Notes: generated by a model from the sequence alone, not told the origin. A stretch of DNA of 64,000 nucleotides from Filifactor alocis ATCC 35896 (GCF_000163895.2 NC_016630.1:124001-188000), one strand, 5' to 3'; counted from the first letter of the stretch, positions 9,151-18,512 are shown. Program-made: numbers and translations.

Positions 9151-9906
9151 TTGAGAGAAAAGAAAATCAGCTTAAGATTAGAAAATATTTGTGATATGGT
9201 ACCGAAAACCAGCAAAAAGATTTTGGATGTTGGAACGGACCATGGATATGTGCCTATTCATCTTGTAAAAAATAAGAGAGTTATTTCCGCCATTGCAGCA
9301 GACATCAGTGGTTCTTCTTTGCAAAAAGCAAAGGATGAGATAAAAAAAAATAATTTATCAGATGTAATTTTTGTTAGAGAAGGAAATGGATTGCAAGTAA
9401 TCACAGATAAAGATGAAGTAGATACGGTAGTGATTGCAGGAATGGGTGGCGTGTTGATTTCTGATATTTTAGAAGAAGCAAGTCATCTTTCTCGTAAAGA
9501 GGAGATGTTTTTTGTTTTACAACCTGTTCAAGGAGTAGAAGAGTTAAGAAATTATTTGAGTGCGCATCATTATGAGATGAAACGAGAAAAACTTTTTAAA
9601 TGGAGCGGGAAATTTTATCAGGTATTTTTGTGCAAAATTTCTAAAAATATGCAGCCTTCATCAGATGAGTACTATTATGAACTTAGTCAAGAATTGACAA
9701 AAAATCCGGATAGAGAGTTATTGGAGTATATAGAAATACAAGAAGCTATTTTGCAGAATATCAAACACTCTTTATTACAACTTCAACATAAATTTGAATT
9801 AAATTTAGAACAACAGAATAAGTTAGAATCAGTAAAAGAAAAAATATTATTTTATGAAAGGGTGAAATCGAATGCTTCTCAAGGATTTGGCAAACAGTTT
9901 GGATAG
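9151..9906 (+). CDS. trmK: tRNA (adenine-22 N1)-methyltransferase TrmK
   Basis: A 251-residue SAM-dependent enzyme that methylates A22 in the D-loop of certain tRNAs. The Rossmann motif I is KILDVGTDHGYVPIHL, motif II is AIAADISGSSLQKAK, and the catalytic-loop region is VVIAGMGGVLISDIL; the C-terminal helical part contains coiled-coil-like Leu/Glu repeats (residues about 180-235), as in Bacillus TrmK. The start codon is TTG at 9151, after AGAGAGG. The gene overlaps the next one by 35 bases, indicating translational coupling, and this trmK/nif3-like pairing is the usual one in Bacillota. Confidence 0.94.
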   Translation: MREKKISLRLENICDMVPKTSKKILDVGTDHGYVPIHLVKNKRVISAIAADISGSSLQKAKDEIKKNNLSDVIFVREGNGLQVITDKDEVDTVVIAGMGGVLISDILEEASHLSRKEEMFFVLQPVQGVEELRNYLSAHHYEMKREKLFKWSGKFYQVFLCKISKNMQPSSDEYYYELSQELTKNPDRELLEYIEIQEAILQNIKHSLLQLQHKFELNLEQQNKLESVKEKILFYERVKSNASQGFGKQFG

Positions 9907-10651
9907 AATTACAGAAAAGGATTCTCAATATGCTTGGGACAATTCCGGATTGTTGGTAGGGGATTTATCAAAAAAAATCCGAAAAGTGCTTGTGACATTG
10001 GAAATTACACCGGATGTTCTACAGGAGGCAGAAGAAAAGGATATAGATTTAATTGTGAGTCATCACCCAATTATTTTTTCCGGAAAGAAAAAGTTGGTAG
10101 TCGGAAGTGATACATTTGATGTTGTATATGAGTTGATTCGATTGGGGATTGCGGCATATGCAACACATACAAATTTCGATATGTTGCATAATGGATTAAA
10201 TGATTATTTTTTAGATGTGTGGGGCGTGCAAGACAGAGAGATTTTGTCGGATGAAGAAGGTAAGCCTATTGGCAGGGTGTTTTCTGTGTATGGAGATAAT
10301 ACAATATTGGACATTGCAAAACACATAAAGGATATTTTTAAACTTCCCGAGATTAGGATTATCGGAGATAAATTTAAAAAGGTAACAAAAGTCGGAGTAG
10401 TTACCGGAAGTGGAATAGATGTTTTATTTGGGTCAGATTACAAAGAAATTGATTTGTTTATTACGGGAGATGTGAAGTATCATCAGGCACATGATATTCT
10501 TCAAAAGGGTAAGAATGTAATTGATGCAGGACACTTTGGAACAGAAAATATTTTTCCTGACGCATTTCTTTCGTTAGTGAAAAATAAGATTACAGAGATT
10601 GAGTTTATCAAATCAGAGATGGATGTAAACCCGTTTCAGTATTTAGAATAG
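9872..10651 (+). CDS. Nif3-like dinuclear metal center protein
   Basis: A 259-residue member of the NIF3/YqfO family, whose members hold two metal ions; the true function is unsettled although many databases call it a GTP cyclohydrolase I type 2 homologue. Metal-ligand motifs are visible: SHHPIIFSGKK, THTNFDMLHNGLND, and DAGHFGTEN near the C-terminus. It is the short form, without the inserted PII-like domain found in Bacillus YqfO. The ATG at 9872 follows GAAAGGG and lies inside the end of trmK. Confidence 0.93.
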   Translation: MLLKDLANSLDRITEKDSQYAWDNSGLLVGDLSKKIRKVLVTLEITPDVLQEAEEKDIDLIVSHHPIIFSGKKKLVVGSDTFDVVYELIRLGIAAYATHTNFDMLHNGLNDYFLDVWGVQDREILSDEEGKPIGRVFSVYGDNTILDIAKHIKDIFKLPEIRIIGDKFKKVTKVGVVTGSGIDVLFGSDYKEIDLFITGDVKYHQAHDILQKGKNVIDAGHFGTENIFPDAFLSLVKNKITEIEFIKSEMDVNPFQYLE

Positions 10652-10660
10652 AGGTAGGTT

Positions 10661-11350
10661 ATGAGGACTTTAATGAGAATTGACAAGGGATATACGATAT
10701 TGCAAAGAGTCAAAGAACATTATGAAGAAGAGAAAATACTTCCTGAATTGGAAGAATTGAAAGAAAAAGTTCAAGATCTGGAAGAGTTTGAAAAAAGAAT
10801 TCGGTTAGAAATAGATTGTTTGAGAAATGAGTTGAAAAGTCAAGAAGTTAGTCTGGTGGAAGCAGACAGAGAAATTGTTACTGTGGTAGAAAATATCTAT
10901 CAGTGTTCTGATTTTACCGATAAAAACAAATTACGACTTCGAGAGGAAGAGTTAAAACAATCAAAGGTAAATATCAAAACGATGATGGTAGAGAAGTTTA
11001 CAATGATAGATATTAAGTTGGAAGAATTAAAAAATTTGAAAAATAGAAAACAAATTTTGATGTTGGAAATGAGACCATACATTAAATTGATTGGTACAAA
11101 AGAACAAAAAATTATGGAAGATATCAAAAAGATAGAGAAGAAGATTCGTATTCTAAGAAAAGGAATTGATAATGATAAGTTGAAAGCTTATGACAAAAAA
11201 AGAGTATCTATGGGAAAGGTATTTCATCCTATTCTTGACGGAAAATGTTCTTTTTGTGGAGAAACCTTGGTTGTGACAGACGTTGAAGACGGAATTTTGG
11301 AATGTCCGAATTGTTCGCGGATTTTGTTTTTAGAGGAAGACGGAGAATAG
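10661..11350 (+). CDS. Coiled-coil protein with C4 zinc ribbon
   Basis: A 229-residue protein. Residues about 15-180 are Lys/Glu/Leu-rich helix with heptad character, predicted coiled coil. The last 45 residues form a zinc ribbon, CSFCGE ... LECPNCSRILF, giving four Cys ligands. This architecture occurs in a widespread family of bacterial C4-type zinc-ribbon proteins, often encoded next to the Nif3-like gene as here (10 bases apart). A role in RNA or nucleic-acid metabolism is suggested only by context. Confidence 0.85.
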   Translation: MRTLMRIDKGYTILQRVKEHYEEEKILPELEELKEKVQDLEEFEKRIRLEIDCLRNELKSQEVSLVEADREIVTVVENIYQCSDFTDKNKLRLREEELKQSKVNIKTMMVEKFTMIDIKLEELKNLKNRKQILMLEMRPYIKLIGTKEQKIMEDIKKIEKKIRILRKGIDNDKLKAYDKKRVSMGKVFHPILDGKCSFCGETLVVTDVEDGILECPNCSRILFLEEDGE

Positions 11351-11365
11351 AATAATTGTAGTGAT

Positions 11366-11401
11366 GACAAATAGAACGAAAGAAATTGCGTTCTATTTGT
11401 C
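11366..11401. promoter_or_regulatory. Perfect 13-bp hairpin ahead of the RNase H gene
   Basis: GACAAATAGAACG (11366-11378) pairs exactly with CGTTCTATTTGTC (11389-11401) around a 10-base loop. No T-run follows, so it does not look like a standard terminator. It ends 4 bases before the GGGGG ribosome site of the next gene, a position suited to mRNA processing, stability or translation control. Confidence 0.5.
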
Positions 11402-11419
11402 AAATGGGGGAATATACTC

Positions 11420-12112
11420 ATGGAAAAAATAGTAATCTATACAGATGGGGGTTCAAGAGGAAATCCGGGTCCGTCCGCAATTGGTTACAAAATAATACAG
11501 CCTTCCACAGGAGAATTTTTGTGTATTGGAGAAGAGATAGGTGAAACAACAAATAATATCGCAGAGTACACAGCGTTGTGTGAATCTCTGAGGGTATGTC
11601 TTTGTAATCATGTGAAATCTGTAGAAGTATATATGGACAGCGAATTGGTGGTAAAACAAATTATTGGAAACTATAGGGTAAAGAATATCAACTTAAAACC
11701 TTTATATGAGCAAGCTAAAAATTATATTTCTCAGTTATCTGACTTCTCCATCCATCATATTTTAAGAGGAAAAAACAAAGAAGCGGATAGATTGGTGAAT
11801 TTAGCTTTGGACAATAAAGCAAGAATTCAAGAAGGAAATCTGTTTAATTTAAATGTTTCAAAAAGAGAAGATGTGAAAGAAATTTCGGAAATGAAAGGAT
11901 ATCTTCATCAAAAGCATCTGTTTCAAGACTTTTTGATGAAAGAATTGAAATTAAGTTATCTTTCTGTTTCTGTGAAAGACAAGCAAGTTATGATTTGGGT
12001 TTCTGCACAGGAGTTTGGTGTGATATTAGAGAATAGAATAGCTATAATAAATAAAGCAAAGGAGTTTGGGTATGAGCAAGTTGTACTCAATTTAAAATCG
12101 TATGATGAATAA
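11420..12112 (+). CDS. Ribonuclease HI family protein with C-terminal extension
   Basis: A 230-residue protein. The N-terminal 130 residues are an RNase H domain with the acidic active site: Asp in IYTDGGSRGNPGP, Glu in NIAEYTALCE, Asp in VYMDSELVVKQ and Asp in KNKEADRLVNLA. It should cleave RNA in RNA-DNA hybrids. The last 90 residues (after about residue 140) are not part of the RNase H fold and I do not recognise them. A GGGGG ribosome site precedes the ATG. The 3' end overlaps the following methyltransferase gene by 11 bases. Confidence 0.9.
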   Translation: MEKIVIYTDGGSRGNPGPSAIGYKIIQPSTGEFLCIGEEIGETTNNIAEYTALCESLRVCLCNHVKSVEVYMDSELVVKQIIGNYRVKNINLKPLYEQAKNYISQLSDFSIHHILRGKNKEADRLVNLALDNKARIQEGNLFNLNVSKREDVKEISEMKGYLHQKHLFQDFLMKELKLSYLSVSVKDKQVMIWVSAQEFGVILENRIAIINKAKEFGYEQVVLNLKSYDE

Positions 12113-13262
12113 CAGTGAGAAAATAAGTTGCATTGCAGTATGCTTATTTGGAATGGAGTCATCCGTTTCATATGAGTTGAAAATGATGGGAATTGAATTA
12201 GGGAAAGTTAGAGATGGTAGAGTAGGCTTTTATGCTACCGCATATGAGATAGCTAAAGCAAATATTTTTTTGAGAACAGCTGAACGAGTTTTGATTCATG
12301 TGGGCAGTTTCAAGGCGCAAACTTTTGAGGAACTGTATCAGGGAATCAAAAAACTGCCGTTTGAAAATTATTTATCTGTTGAATGTCAATTTCCTATTGC
12401 GAAAGCAAAAAGTTTGAAGAGCAAGTTGTTCACTATTCCGGATGTTCAATCTGTTTCAAAAAAAGCAGTGGTTGATAGACTGAGACAAGCATATCCGAAT
12501 ATAAAAAAATTTGAAGAAAAAGGAGAAGTATATCCGATTCATATTTTTTTAATGAAAGATGATGTAGAGGTTACAATTGATACTACAGGACCGGCATTGC
12601 ATAAAAGAGGATATCGTGAAAGATCCGGAACTGCTCCGCTTAGAGAGACGATAGCTGCTTGTATGGTTATGTTGACTCCTTGGAAAAAAGATAGGATTTT
12701 ATTGGATCCAATGTGCGGTTCAGGTACTATTTTGATTGAAGCTGCAATGATTGGAGCGAATATTCAACCCGGTGTCAACCGTAATTTTATTGGAGAAAAA
12801 TTTCACTTTTTACCAAAAGAAGATTGGATGAGAGCAAGACAAGATGCCATTGAAGGAGAAAATATGGATGTAGAGATGGCTCTTTACGGAAGTGATATTG
12901 ATGAACAAGTGATTGAGTTGGCAAAAGAAAATGCCGCTTTAGCAGGAGTAGAAGAGTATATTACTTTTTCGTTACAAGACATGTCAGAAGTGAGAAGACC
13001 GGAAGAGTATGGTTTTTTGATTACCAATCCTCCTTATGGAGAGAGAATTGGTGAGAAAGAAGAATTAGAGAAGACCTATTGTGATTTGGGGAAAACAATT
13101 TCAACATTAAAAAATTGGTCAGCGTTCCTTATTACAAACTATGAAAATACTGAGAAATGTATTGGAAAAAAAGCGACCAAAAAAAGAAAACTGTACAATG
13201 GAATGCTAAAGACAGTATATTATCAATTTCTGGGTCCAAAACCACCCAAAAAACAAAGTTAG
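12102..13262 (+). CDS. THUMP-domain class I RNA methyltransferase (RlmL/YpsC-like)
   Basis: A 386-residue SAM-dependent methyltransferase predicted to modify 23S rRNA guanine N2. The N-terminal 160 residues contain the ferredoxin-like/THUMP RNA-binding part (FPIAKAKSLKSKLFTIPDVQ). The catalytic domain has motif I LLDPMCGSGTILIEAA and the N2-guanine methyltransferase motif IV TNPPYGERIG. Length fits the Bacillus YpsC group. The start overlaps the RNase H gene; no clear ribosome site is seen, so translational coupling is likely. The exact target nucleotide is not deducible here. Confidence 0.9.
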   Translation: MMNNSEKISCIAVCLFGMESSVSYELKMMGIELGKVRDGRVGFYATAYEIAKANIFLRTAERVLIHVGSFKAQTFEELYQGIKKLPFENYLSVECQFPIAKAKSLKSKLFTIPDVQSVSKKAVVDRLRQAYPNIKKFEEKGEVYPIHIFLMKDDVEVTIDTTGPALHKRGYRERSGTAPLRETIAACMVMLTPWKKDRILLDPMCGSGTILIEAAMIGANIQPGVNRNFIGEKFHFLPKEDWMRARQDAIEGENMDVEMALYGSDIDEQVIELAKENAALAGVEEYITFSLQDMSEVRRPEEYGFLITNPPYGERIGEKEELEKTYCDLGKTISTLKNWSAFLITNYENTEKCIGKKATKKRKLYNGMLKTVYYQFLGPKPPKKQS

Positions 13263-13295
13263 ACTTTGTGCATATCAGATAGAGAAGGATAGAAT

Positions 13296-13841
13296 ATGAT
13301 TAAAGAAGTGATTGTAGTAGAAGGAAAAGATGATATTACTGCGGTAAAGAGAGCTGTTTCAGCAGAAGTTATAGCAACAAACGGATATGGGTTTCCTCAT
13401 TTTGTAAAAGAAAGAATACGTAAAGCGTCAGAAACGAAAGGAATTATCATCCTAACAGATCCGGATTATGCCGGAAAGAAGATAAGAAGTGAAGTTGCAG
13501 CGATTGCTAGAAATTGCAAACATGCTTTTATTACACAAGAAGAAGGAATGAAGAACGGAGATATCGGAGTAGAAAATGCTTCTCCGGATGCTATTCGAAA
13601 AGCGTTAAATTGTGCAAGATGTGAAACAGAAACGGAATCATTTGAGTTTACGATGAATGATTTGGTACAGAACAATTTGATTATGGGTTCCGGAGCAAAA
13701 GAACGAAGAATTGCTGTCGGAGAGGCATTGGGTATCGGTTATACGAATGCAAAACAATTTCTTTCCAGATTGAATCATTATGGAATTACACGAAAAGAAT
13801 TTGACGATGAAATAGAAAAGGTGAATCAAAATTTGAGATAG
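13296..13841 (+). CDS. rnmV: Ribonuclease M5
   Basis: A 181-residue TOPRIM-domain endonuclease that matures the 5S rRNA precursor. The Toprim motifs are VVEGKDD at the N-terminus and ILTDPDYAGKKIR, with conserved Asp/Glu metal ligands; the C-terminal part (GSGAKERRIAVGEALGIGYTNAKQFLSRLNHYGI) is characteristic of RNase M5. It lies 19 bases before rsmA, the same order as in Bacillus subtilis, which strengthens the identification. Confidence 0.95.
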   Translation: MIKEVIVVEGKDDITAVKRAVSAEVIATNGYGFPHFVKERIRKASETKGIIILTDPDYAGKKIRSEVAAIARNCKHAFITQEEGMKNGDIGVENASPDAIRKALNCARCETETESFEFTMNDLVQNNLIMGSGAKERRIAVGEALGIGYTNAKQFLSRLNHYGITRKEFDDEIEKVNQNLR

Positions 13842-13860
13842 TGTTGATATGAGGAGAACT

Positions 13861-14721
13861 ATGGAACAAAATTTAGCAACATTTGTAACTTTGAAAGAGA
13901 TTACAAAAAAATATGGGTTTCAATTTACAAAATCTTTGGGACAGAACTTTTTAGTAGATACCAATATTTTACAAAAAATAGTTGATTCGGCAGATATTCA
14001 AGAAGAAGATATTGTTATAGAAGTTGGCACGGGAATAGGAACGTTGACCAGAGAATTAGCAAAGAGAGCAAAGAAGGTATATGCTATTGAAATAGACAAA
14101 AAATTGATTCCGATTGTAAAAGAAACCACCTCAAACTACAACAATATTGATTTTGTAAATATGGATTTTTTGGAAGTTGTTTTGGAGGATTTAATTCAGG
14201 AGAAAGATAGAAAAATCAAGGTTATTGCAAACATACCATACTATATTACAACTCCTATTATTATGAAATGTTTGGAGTCTTCACTGGATATTTCCACTAT
14301 CTTGTTGATGATTCAAAAAGAAGTAGCTGACAGGTTGTCTGCTGAGCCGTCGACCAAGGCATATGGCAGTCTATCGGTAGCGGTTCAATACTATTCAGAT
14401 GTAGAATTCGTCGGAAAGGTTTCAAAGAGTTGTTTCTATCCACAGCCAAAAGTAGATTCAGGAATTGTTAAATTAAGTAAAAAACACGAATATATTTTTG
14501 TGAGAGACAGGAAGTTATTTTCTCAAGTTGTGAAAAGTGCATTTGCGAAGAGAAGAAAGACGATTTCTAATTCTATGATTGGATTCTGTGAACAATTTAC
14601 TAAAGATAATGTAATGAAGGCTTTGGAAAAAAGTGGAACAGACGCAAAAAGAAGGGGAGAAACATTGACAGTTGAAGAGTTTGCACATCTAAGTAACTGT
14701 ATGTTTGAGGTGTTAAATTAA
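13861..14721 (+). CDS. rsmA: 16S rRNA dimethyladenosine transferase RsmA (KsgA)
   Basis: About 286 residues. It dimethylates two adjacent adenines in helix 45 of 16S rRNA during small-subunit assembly. Motifs: SLGQNFLVDTNIL at the N-terminus, the SAM-binding VIEVGTGIGTLTREL, acidic motif II YAIEIDKKL, and the catalytic motif IV ANIPYYITTPII. The C-terminal domain contains AFAKRRKTISNS. I prefer the ATG at 13861, which follows GAGGAG; the earlier in-frame ATG at 13849 overlaps that ribosome site and would add 4 residues. Confidence 0.95.
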   Translation: MEQNLATFVTLKEITKKYGFQFTKSLGQNFLVDTNILQKIVDSADIQEEDIVIEVGTGIGTLTRELAKRAKKVYAIEIDKKLIPIVKETTSNYNNIDFVNMDFLEVVLEDLIQEKDRKIKVIANIPYYITTPIIMKCLESSLDISTILLMIQKEVADRLSAEPSTKAYGSLSVAVQYYSDVEFVGKVSKSCFYPQPKVDSGIVKLSKKHEYIFVRDRKLFSQVVKSAFAKRRKTISNSMIGFCEQFTKDNVMKALEKSGTDAKRRGETLTVEEFAHLSNCMFEVLN

Positions 14722-14841
14722 GTGCAGTGCAATGGAATGCAATCACTTTCGGTTTGATTAGGTTGAGTTATTTGTAGCGTAATCTTACTATACAGCTAAA
14801 GGAGAAAACATACATTTTGTTGATTGATAGGAGGAATGAAA

Positions 14842-16128
14842 ATGAAAATTTTGATTAAAAATGTATCCTGTTTGACGATGGAAGAACCTATTTCAATAAA
14901 AGAAAATACGAATGTTGGGATACAGGAAGGCAGAATTGCTTTTGTAGGAGATGTTCCTGATGATTTCCATGCAGATGAGGTTTTAGATGGAAGAGATAAA
15001 TTACTTATGCCTGGTTTGGTGAATGCTCATACTCATATTGCGATGTCACTATTCAGGAATTATGCGGAAGATGTTGCGTTTTGGCCATGGTTAACAGAGA
15101 AAATACTTCCTTTAGAGGAGCACTTGATACCGGAACATGTTTATGCAGGAAGTTTGCTTTCTCAAGCGGAGATGATACGCTTTGGGATTACTTCTTTTGC
15201 AGATATGTATTTTTTTATGGACGAAACCGCAAAGGCAACAGAATTGAGTGGAATGAGGGGCTTGCTTGCAAGATCTGTAGTGAGCGGAGATAAGCAGGAA
15301 GAGAAATTAAGAGAATCGCTTGAATTTCATGACAATTGGAATGGAAGGGCAGATGGACGTATTATGGTTTGTTCTGCTCCACACGCCATATACAGTTGCA
15401 ATGGTGAATATTTGCAACAAATTATCCATGAATCTACGAAACGTGATATGAGAATTCATATTCATTTATCAGAATCGAAAAAAGAGGTAGAGGACTGTAT
15501 CAACCAATATGGAGTCTCTCCGGTGGAATATTTGAAACAGTTGGGTATGTTTGATTTACCTACTATGATAGCACATGGAGTATATTTATCTGAACAAGAT
15601 ATGGACATATTGAAGGAATGTCATGTGAGTGTTATCAATAATCCGACAAGTAATTTGAAATTAGGAAACGGTTTTGCTCCGATTCATGAATTGTTGACAA
15701 AGGGAGTAAATGTCGCTTTAGGAACAGATGGATCGGCAAGCAATAATAATTTGAATTTATTTGAAGAAATGCACTTAGCAGGCATTTTGAACAAAGGAGT
15801 TCATTTAGATTCTACCGTAGTTCCAAGTACTGATGTTGTAAAAATGGCTACAATTAACGGAGCAAGGGCAATGGGATTGGAAAAAGTCGGACAGATTACG
15901 CCGGGTTGGAAGGCGGATATGATATTGATTGATTTAAATCAACCGCACTTTTTTCCAAGATTTCAATTGATACCATCTTTAATATACTCTGCTCAAGCTT
16001 CTGATGTGCATACTGTAATTATAGATGGAAAAATTGTAATGAAAGATAGAGAAATTCTAACATTTGACTTGGAAAAAGCTTGCTTTGAGTGTGAACGCAT
16101 GGCAAAAGATTTGGTAGACAGACAATAG
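14842..16128 (+). CDS. mtaD: Amidohydrolase, 5-methylthioadenosine/S-adenosylhomocysteine deaminase type
   Basis: A 428-residue metal-dependent deaminase of the MtaD/SsnA-like amidohydrolase group. Metal ligands are seen in LVNAHTHIAMSLFRN (His-x-His), in IHIHLSESKKE, in MIAHGVYLSE and in the Asp of ALGTDGSASNNN. Family members deaminate methylthioadenosine, SAH or adenosine; the precise substrate cannot be read from sequence. The start at 14842 sits 7 bases after AGGAGG; in-frame upstream TTG/ATG alternatives are less well placed. The gene has a 120-base upstream gap from rsmA and runs directly into xseA. Confidence 0.88.
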   Translation: MKILIKNVSCLTMEEPISIKENTNVGIQEGRIAFVGDVPDDFHADEVLDGRDKLLMPGLVNAHTHIAMSLFRNYAEDVAFWPWLTEKILPLEEHLIPEHVYAGSLLSQAEMIRFGITSFADMYFFMDETAKATELSGMRGLLARSVVSGDKQEEKLRESLEFHDNWNGRADGRIMVCSAPHAIYSCNGEYLQQIIHESTKRDMRIHIHLSESKKEVEDCINQYGVSPVEYLKQLGMFDLPTMIAHGVYLSEQDMDILKECHVSVINNPTSNLKLGNGFAPIHELLTKGVNVALGTDGSASNNNLNLFEEMHLAGILNKGVHLDSTVVPSTDVVKMATINGARAMGLEKVGQITPGWKADMILIDLNQPHFFPRFQLIPSLIYSAQASDVHTVIIDGKIVMKDREILTFDLEKACFECERMAKDLVDRQ

Positions 16129-16149
16129 TTGAAATCATTTGGGGATATT

Positions 16150-17376
16150 ATGAGAATAAGAACTTGGACAGTAGGAGAATTAAATCGATATATTAATCAG
16201 CTTTTTAAGACAGATCCATTGGTTCAAAACCTTTATTTGGAAGGAGAAATTTCCAGTGTAAAAATACATGGAACCGGAAATATTTATTTTACAATTAAAG
16301 ATGATATCGGAAAAGTAAATGCAATTATGTTTCGCTCAAATGTTACTGATATAGAGTTGTTCCAAGAAGGCAATCAGATTGTTTGCCAGGCATCTGTTAA
16401 TTTGTATGAAAAAGAGGGAAATTATAATCTCATCGTAAAGAATATCTCTTTGAAGGGGAAAGGAATCTTATATCTTAAATTTTTAGAATTAAAAGAAACA
16501 TTAAAAAGTGAGGGGCTTTTTGATTCAAAGTACAAGAAGGAGTTACCACTTTTTCCAAGAAGAGTGGGAGTTATTACTTCAGAAACCGGAGCAGTGATTC
16601 ACGATATCATCAACGTGAGTCGAAATAGATTCGGAAAAGCGGAAATTATTTTGTTTCCGGCAAAAGTACAAGGAGATTTGGCTGTTCAAGAGCTTATGGA
16701 TGGAATTGATTACTTTAATCAAAAGAATGATGTGGATGCAATTATTCTCGGCCGTGGAGGTGGTGCATATGAAGAGCTTGCACCTTTTAATGATGAAAAA
16801 TTAGCAAGAAAAATTTTTGATTCCCAAATTCCTATTATCTCAGCTGTAGGTCATGAGACAGATGTTACCATTTCTGATTTTGTTGCGGATAAGAGAGCTT
16901 CAACACCTTCTATGGCAGCAGAAATTCTATTTCCCAACATTGATACCATCTATGAAAATCTGGAACAAAAATGTTTTGAACTTCAACATCAATACAGGAC
17001 TCAATTTCATGGATTGGATGTGTTGTTAAGAGACTACAAAGAGCAGTTGACGAGATATACACCGGGATGGAAATTACAGAAAGAACGTGCAAAAAATAAT
17101 CAATATCTGCAGGAGATGAATTATATTTTCTCTGAAAAAATGATAAAAATGTATGCTGATTTGGAGAAAAATAAGCAACAATTATTGGCGCTGAATCCAT
17201 TAAACGTATTGGAGAGAGGATATGGTTTGGTCAAGTCTAAAAATAGAATTATTTCCTCCACAAAAGAAATAAAATCTCAAGATATGATAGAGATACAACT
17301 GAAAGATGGGATGATAGTTGCAGAAGTGAGTGAAGTTCATATCCTACACAAACAGAGAGATTTTGAGAAGAAATAA
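16150..17376 (+). CDS. xseA: Exodeoxyribonuclease VII large subunit
   Basis: A 408-residue large subunit of ExoVII, which degrades single-stranded DNA from both ends with the small subunit encoded next. It has the N-terminal OB fold (TWTVGELNRYINQLF ... GNIYFTIKD) and the catalytic domain with PRRVGVITSETGAVIHDI, GRGGGAYEELAPFND and AVGHETDVTISDFVADKRA, followed by a long helical region. The start is the ATG at 16150, matching the family N-terminus and preceded by GGGG; an in-frame TTG at 16129 directly after the mtaD stop is less likely. Confidence 0.95.
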   Translation: MRIRTWTVGELNRYINQLFKTDPLVQNLYLEGEISSVKIHGTGNIYFTIKDDIGKVNAIMFRSNVTDIELFQEGNQIVCQASVNLYEKEGNYNLIVKNISLKGKGILYLKFLELKETLKSEGLFDSKYKKELPLFPRRVGVITSETGAVIHDIINVSRNRFGKAEIILFPAKVQGDLAVQELMDGIDYFNQKNDVDAIILGRGGGAYEELAPFNDEKLARKIFDSQIPIISAVGHETDVTISDFVADKRASTPSMAAEILFPNIDTIYENLEQKCFELQHQYRTQFHGLDVLLRDYKEQLTRYTPGWKLQKERAKNNQYLQEMNYIFSEKMIKMYADLEKNKQQLLALNPLNVLERGYGLVKSKNRIISSTKEIKSQDMIEIQLKDGMIVAEVSEVHILHKQRDFEKK

Positions 17377-17399
17377 ATTTCATAGAAAAGGGATGTTTC

Positions 17400-17612
17400 A
17401 TGATGAAAAAATTAAAGTATGAAGAGAAAGTAAATCGATTGGAAAAAGTAATAAAATCTTTACAAGAAGAACGGTTGGATTTGGAAGAATCTGTCAAGTT
17501 ATATGAAGAGGGCTTGCAGTTGTATCAAAGTTGTAAGGAAGAACTTGACGGAATGGAAATGAAATTAAAAATTATTTTGGATGGAAAAGAAGAAACTTTT
17601 TTAGAGGAATAA
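17400..17612 (+). CDS. xseB: Exodeoxyribonuclease VII small subunit
   Basis: A 70-residue helical protein. The family signature is clear: KYEEKVNRLEKVIKSL, then LDLEESVKLYEEGLQLYQSCKEEL, ending in a short acidic tail. Many small subunits wrap each large subunit to form ExoVII. It lies 23 bases after xseA and 4 bases before the polyprenyl synthase gene, a widespread xseA-xseB-ispA order. Confidence 0.94.
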   Translation: MMKKLKYEEKVNRLEKVIKSLQEERLDLEESVKLYEEGLQLYQSCKEELDGMEMKLKIILDGKEETFLEE

Positions 17613-17616
17613 TAAG

Positions 17617-18507
17617 ATGAAAAATAAATTTATATCAGCATATCAAGAACAAAAAAATTATGTTGAAAAATGCTTGAAGGAAATAGCTGAAAAACATACA
17701 TTAAAAGCCATTGCTACATTGGGGATGGAATCAATGAATTATAGTTTGTTAGCAGGTGGAAAAAGAATCAGACCGATTTTGTGTTTGCAGTCTGCTGACT
17801 TATATCATATTTCTAATGAAGCAATTCTTCCTTATGCGTCAGCGTTGGAAATGATTCATACCTATTCGTTGATTCATGACGATTTACCGGCTATGGATGA
17901 TGATGATTTAAGACGAGGAAAACCTACCAATCATAAGGTATATGGAGAAGCTATTGCTATTTTGGCAGGAGACGGATTGTTAAACTTGGCCTATGAGATA
18001 ATGTTAAATGATTTGTTGCATGGATATACAGACGGAAAATTAAAGGCAGTCCATTATATTGCAAAAGCTGCCGGAATTCATGGGATGGTTGCTGGTCAGG
18101 TGTTGGATTTGCAGATGGAAAATCAAAGATGTGATGCAGATTTGTTGAAAAAAATTCATAGGAATAAGACAGGAGAGTTGTTGAAAGCATCGATTTTGGC
18201 AGGAGCTTTGGTAGGAGGTGCTTCAGAAGAAGATTGTTATTATTGGGAACAGTATGCTGATCATTTAGGTTTGGTTTTTCAAATTACAGATGATATGTTA
18301 GATGTTATAGGAAACGTAGAGTTAATGGGAAAAAATACCGGCATGGATAGCAAAAAAAATACCTATCCTCAATTATTCGGTTTAGAGAAGTCTGTTGAAT
18401 TAGCAAAATGTAACGCAAACTCTGCTTTATGTTGTTTGGAAAAAATTGAAAAAGACACTTATTTCTTTGAAGAACTGATAAATCAATTGTTAGAGAGAGA
18501 GAGGTAA
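17617..18507 (+). CDS. ispA: Polyprenyl synthetase (farnesyl diphosphate synthase type)
   Basis: A 296-residue prenyl transferase that condenses IPP with allylic diphosphates. The first Asp-rich motif is DDLPAMDDDDLRRG with KPT following, the second is ITDDMLDV, and KLRA-like residues (GGKRIRPILCLQ) bind diphosphate. The 4-residue insertion in the first Asp-rich motif (DDxxxxD) points to a short-chain bacterial enzyme making farnesyl diphosphate. Its ribosome site AGAGG lies inside the end of xseB. It supplies the lipid carrier and quinone side-chain pathway. Confidence 0.93.
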   Translation: MKNKFISAYQEQKNYVEKCLKEIAEKHTLKAIATLGMESMNYSLLAGGKRIRPILCLQSADLYHISNEAILPYASALEMIHTYSLIHDDLPAMDDDDLRRGKPTNHKVYGEAIAILAGDGLLNLAYEIMLNDLLHGYTDGKLKAVHYIAKAAGIHGMVAGQVLDLQMENQRCDADLLKKIHRNKTGELLKASILAGALVGGASEEDCYYWEQYADHLGLVFQITDDMLDVIGNVELMGKNTGMDSKKNTYPQLFGLEKSVELAKCNANSALCCLEKIEKDTYFFEELINQLLERER

Positions 18508-18512
18508 ACGGA

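Noticed and set aside
14824..14841. TTG start of the amidohydrolase at 14824
   Set aside because: It lies upstream of and overlaps the AGGAGG site that serves the ATG at 14842.
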